Made by a program: the position numbers and the translations under genes. From Chitinophagaceae bacterium (GTDB taxonomy: Bacteria; Bacteroidota; Bacteroidia; Chitinophagales; Chitinophagaceae): a DNA stretch of 64,000 nt. Shown here one piece after another: positions 61,761-64,000 of this stretch (positions are counted from its first letter, which is position 1; each line of letters begins with the position of its first letter). The stretch lies in assembly GCA_003168265.1 (NCBI GenBank), contig PMSV01000023.1:186001-250000 (forward strand), written 5' to 3'. Below the pieces are notes generated by a model. The model was not told the DNA's origin, ran no database searches, and saw nothing but the letters and a program-made list of their open reading frames with translations.

Positions 61761-64000
61761 CTAATGCGCAGCCTTCACCGGAAATGGCGGCCTTACAGGT
61801 TCTACTGAAGGATTCTTTTTCAATTCCTCCAGTATCAGTTCGATCGCCTTCTCTAACTGCGGATCCCTTCCGTTAATCACGGCTGCCGGAGTCTGCTCCA
61901 CTTCCACATCCGGGGCAACGCCTACATTCTCAACGATAAAGCCTTCCTTAGTCCAGATACCCAAATTTGGCGCCGTCACCATTCCCCCGTCAATGAATTC
62001 CGGAAAACCCAGGATCCCAACAAGGCCACCCCAGGTCCTCGTACCTACCAAAGTGCCAACCTGGAACTTGCGGAACATCCAGGGCAACATATCCCCGCCC
62101 GAACCTGCCGACTCATTGATCAGCATAACTTTCGGGCCCTGAATTGAAGCCGTCGGGCTTTTGATATCCTGGCCATAACGCATATGCCACATAGCCTGGA
62201 AAGGATTTCTAAGCAGGTTAATATAATAATCTGCGAGTTGTCCTCCTCCATTAAAACGCTCGTCCACAATGATCGCCTTCCTGCTTGCCTGAGGATAAAA
62301 ATACCTCTTGAAATATTCATGGCCCTGACCCGCTGTATTGGGCACATAAACATAGGCCACTTCCCCATGGGTAGCTTCCGTCACCTTTCGAAGATTGCCC
62401 TCGACCCAATCCCGGTTCCTCAATGCATACTCATTCTCTATGGGCACCACTTTCTCTACGTGGCTATCCTTCAAATCCGGATTCGGTCCCACTGTAATTT
62501 CCGTGATCTTTCCAGCCCCATTTTCAAAATAGCGGAATAATTCATCGGTACCCCTGATCTCCTTGCCATTAACGGCCAGCAAATATTCTCCCTCCCTGAC
62601 ATGCACACCCGGCTCCGTCAAAGGCGATCTCAGGTTAGGATTCCAGTTCAAGCCTCCATAGATTTTCCGGATCTGGTAACGATCATTGACAATGGAAAAA
62701 TCCGCTCCGAGCAGCCCAACAGCCACACCCAGGGGCTGATACAAATGATCTCCACCGTTCAGGATAAAATGATGGCCGATCACGAGTTCACTGAACATCC
62801 ATTGTAAAACTGAATTCAGGTCATCCCTGCAGGAAAGATCAGGCAGGAGGGCCGCATACTTCTTCTTAATTGCTATCCAATCCGCCCCATGCATGCCCGG
62901 ATCATAAAAATAGTCCCGGTTCACACGCCATGCCTCATCAAAAATTTCAGCCCATTCGGCAACCGGGTCGATACGCACTTGCACGGAACCTATATCAAGC
63001 ATTCCCTTGCCTGGTTCCGGTTTTTGGCCGGCATCAACAATTCCCCAGGAATTATCCTTTTCCCAAAGCATTTTCTTACCATCAGCAGAAAGATAATAGG
63101 AATTCAGGGGCATCACTTCATCGTCCTTTCTCTTCTTAAAACTGAACTGGTGCAGCACACCCACTCCCTCCTCATCGTATTCTATAAAATAAAGCACATC
63201 ATCCTTGCCCGCACTTAGGCCCGCATAATTCCCTCGTTTGACGGGGATATCCAGGACCCTGTCATTGATCCCCTCCCAATCCACCTGAAGGGCAGGAATC
63301 TCCACATCGGCCTTCTTGTCATCCTTCCCAGAGCCTTTTACGTTCTTCTTTTCTTCTTTCTTATTCTCCTCATCTTTTTTCACAGGTTCCTCGTCACTCT
63401 CCTTAGCCAGGGGGGAAACGGTCTTATTTTGAAGGGTCACCAGGTAGACCGTCCTCGTCAACCTCGAATCCTCGTTGGACTGATCAAACCAGTTGATCAC
63501 GGGACCCGCATCAGTCGAAGCAAAAAAGTACAGATATTTACCGTCTTTAGAAAAACAGGGCTCCGTCGCATCACTCAATCCATCAGTCACTTCATGGGAT
63601 TTGCCCTCCTGTAAAGAATACATATAAACGCGACTGAACTGTGAAGCTGTAATCTTGGTATAGCTGATCCATTTCGAATCAGGCGACCAGTCCCCGAAGA
63701 TCCCCCTGAATTCGCCCGGAGTATACAATTCATCCGAATCCACCTTTTTGATCTGGCTACTAGCCACATCCAGCAAATAAAGACTTCTGCTATTGTCGAC
63801 ATAAGCAATAGTCTTACTATCAGGAGACCAACGCGGATAAGCATAAAAGCCGGCCCCATTCAATTTAAAAAACCGGGGCACTCCCTTGCCATCCTGGGAC
63901 TGAATCGCCAGCTCATATTCTCCGGAAGCGTCACTGAAGTAAGCGATCCATTTACCATCCTGCGACCAGGCCGGGAATTTCTCATGAGCAGCAACCGTCT
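61761..64000 (-). CDS. Tricorn-type S41 protease, 5' end beyond the window
   Basis: The frame remains open through the right edge (KFPAWSQDGKWIAYF and earlier residues are read through), so the N-terminus is missing. The visible part of about 745 residues has PD40/WD40-like propeller blades (PRWSPDSKTIAYVDN, GDWSPDSKWISYTK), and then a highly charged Lys/Glu insert (DEEPVKKDEENKKEEKK). A helical domain with DYFYDPGMHGADW follows, then a PDZ-like part and the S41 protease domain with the Ser in NESAGSGGDMLPW. This matches tricorn-core proteases that degrade peptides released by larger proteases. The GTG at 63881 is an internal codon. Confidence 0.9.
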   Translation of the reverse strand, partial: TVAAHEKFPAWSQDGKWIAYFSDASGEYELAIQSQDGKGVPRFFKLNGAGFYAYPRWSPDSKTIAYVDNSRSLYLLDVASSQIKKVDSDELYTPGEFRGIFGDWSPDSKWISYTKITASQFSRVYMYSLQEGKSHEVTDGLSDATEPCFSKDGKYLYFFASTDAGPVINWFDQSNEDSRLTRTVYLVTLQNKTVSPLAKESDEEPVKKDEENKKEEKKNVKGSGKDDKKADVEIPALQVDWEGINDRVLDIPVKRGNYAGLSAGKDDVLYFIEYDEEGVGVLHQFSFKKRKDDEVMPLNSYYLSADGKKMLWEKDNSWGIVDAGQKPEPGKGMLDIGSVQVRIDPVAEWAEIFDEAWRVNRDYFYDPGMHGADWIAIKKKYAALLPDLSCRDDLNSVLQWMFSELVIGHHFILNGGDHLYQPLGVAVGLLGADFSIVNDRYQIRKIYGGLNWNPNLRSPLTEPGVHVREGEYLLAVNGKEIRGTDELFRYFENGAGKITEITVGPNPDLKDSHVEKVVPIENEYALRNRDWVEGNLRKVTEATHGEVAYVYVPNTAGQGHEYFKRYFYPQASRKAIIVDERFNGGGQLADYYINLLRNPFQAMWHMRYGQDIKSPTASIQGPKVMLINESAGSGGDMLPWMFRKFQVGTLVGTRTWGGLVGILGFPEFIDGGMVTAPNLGIWTKEGFIVENVGVAPDVEVEQTPAAVINGRDPQLEKAIELILEELKKNPSVEPVRPPFPVKAAH

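Noticed and set aside
1-64000. CRISPR arrays, tRNA and rRNA genes, phage genes, known riboswitches
   Set aside because: None was recognised on reading through the intergenic sequence of both strands; a covariance-model search could still find a small RNA that I missed.

Overview
The window looks like a chromosomal segment of a Bacteroidota bacterium, most probably of the Chitinophagaceae or a close relative. The signs are a TonB-dependent outer-membrane receptor with a carboxypeptidase-like N-terminal domain, a DUF4249 lipoprotein, a protein ending in the CHU_C gliding/type IX secretion sorting domain, Reg_prop and FIST sensor kinases, tricorn-like and DUF5117-type proteases, and several promoter boxes of the Bacteroidota form TAnnTTTG with little Shine-Dalgarno sequence. 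No rRNA, tRNA, CRISPR array, phage or complete insertion sequence was seen. The taxonomic call is an inference from gene content.

Layout. 1-4.6 kb: acetyltransferase, secreted CocE-type hydrolase and an ABC-2 exporter. 4.8-11.4 kb: a Reg_prop sensor histidine kinase and a secreted zinc metalloprotease that ends in a clear terminator. 11.6-13.9 kb: a membrane protein and winged-helix regulator pair, a second membrane protein and a broken MacB/FtsX permease. 14.1-27.9 kb, all on the minus strand: YfhO membrane protein, phosphoglucomutase, and a tight cluster of a small membrane protein, a TonB-dependent receptor and two tandem sortilin-like Asp-box propeller proteins. 28-32.5 kb: a FIST protein whose stop codon overlaps the start of a 1084-residue kinase. 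32.5-37.5 kb: two tandem secreted concanavalin-like proteins, a VOC protein, a MacB/FtsX permease and a free-standing EF-Tu domain-III-like protein. 37.6-45 kb: a DUF2846-like secreted protein, a HigBA toxin-antitoxin pair with a 19-bp operator-like repeat, a TPR/ATPase chimera left by an internal deletion of a kinase, and a 1547-residue kinase. 45-54 kb: metallophosphatase, S53 peptidase, AI-2E transporter, phosphodiesterase-like protein, degenerate Rpn-type nuclease, DUF3179 protein, TonB C-terminal domain protein and DUF4249 lipoprotein. 54-64 kb: small membrane protein, MetE-like methyltransferase, DUF486 protein, a 1469-residue surface protein, a frameshifted F1-gamma-like remnant, a small unknown gene and a tricorn-type protease that runs off the right end.

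The main theme is signalling by a family of orphan histidine kinases. Three complete kinase cores and one partial core share a nearly identical transmitter, and none has a receiver domain or a response regulator in this window. Two of them carry four or six tandem copies of a sensory-looking module of about 185 residues that I do not recognise as a named family. A perfect 60-bp in-frame repeat and the deleted chimera beside the largest kinase suggest that this family is still recombining. The second theme is envelope and surface biology: propeller proteins, a TonB receptor and secreted hydrolases. The strongest candidates for something undescribed are the repeated kinase module with its FIST partner, the receptor-plus-two-propellers cluster with its small membrane protein family, and a surface protein in which two seven-bladed propellers appear to be inserted inside PKD-like domains.
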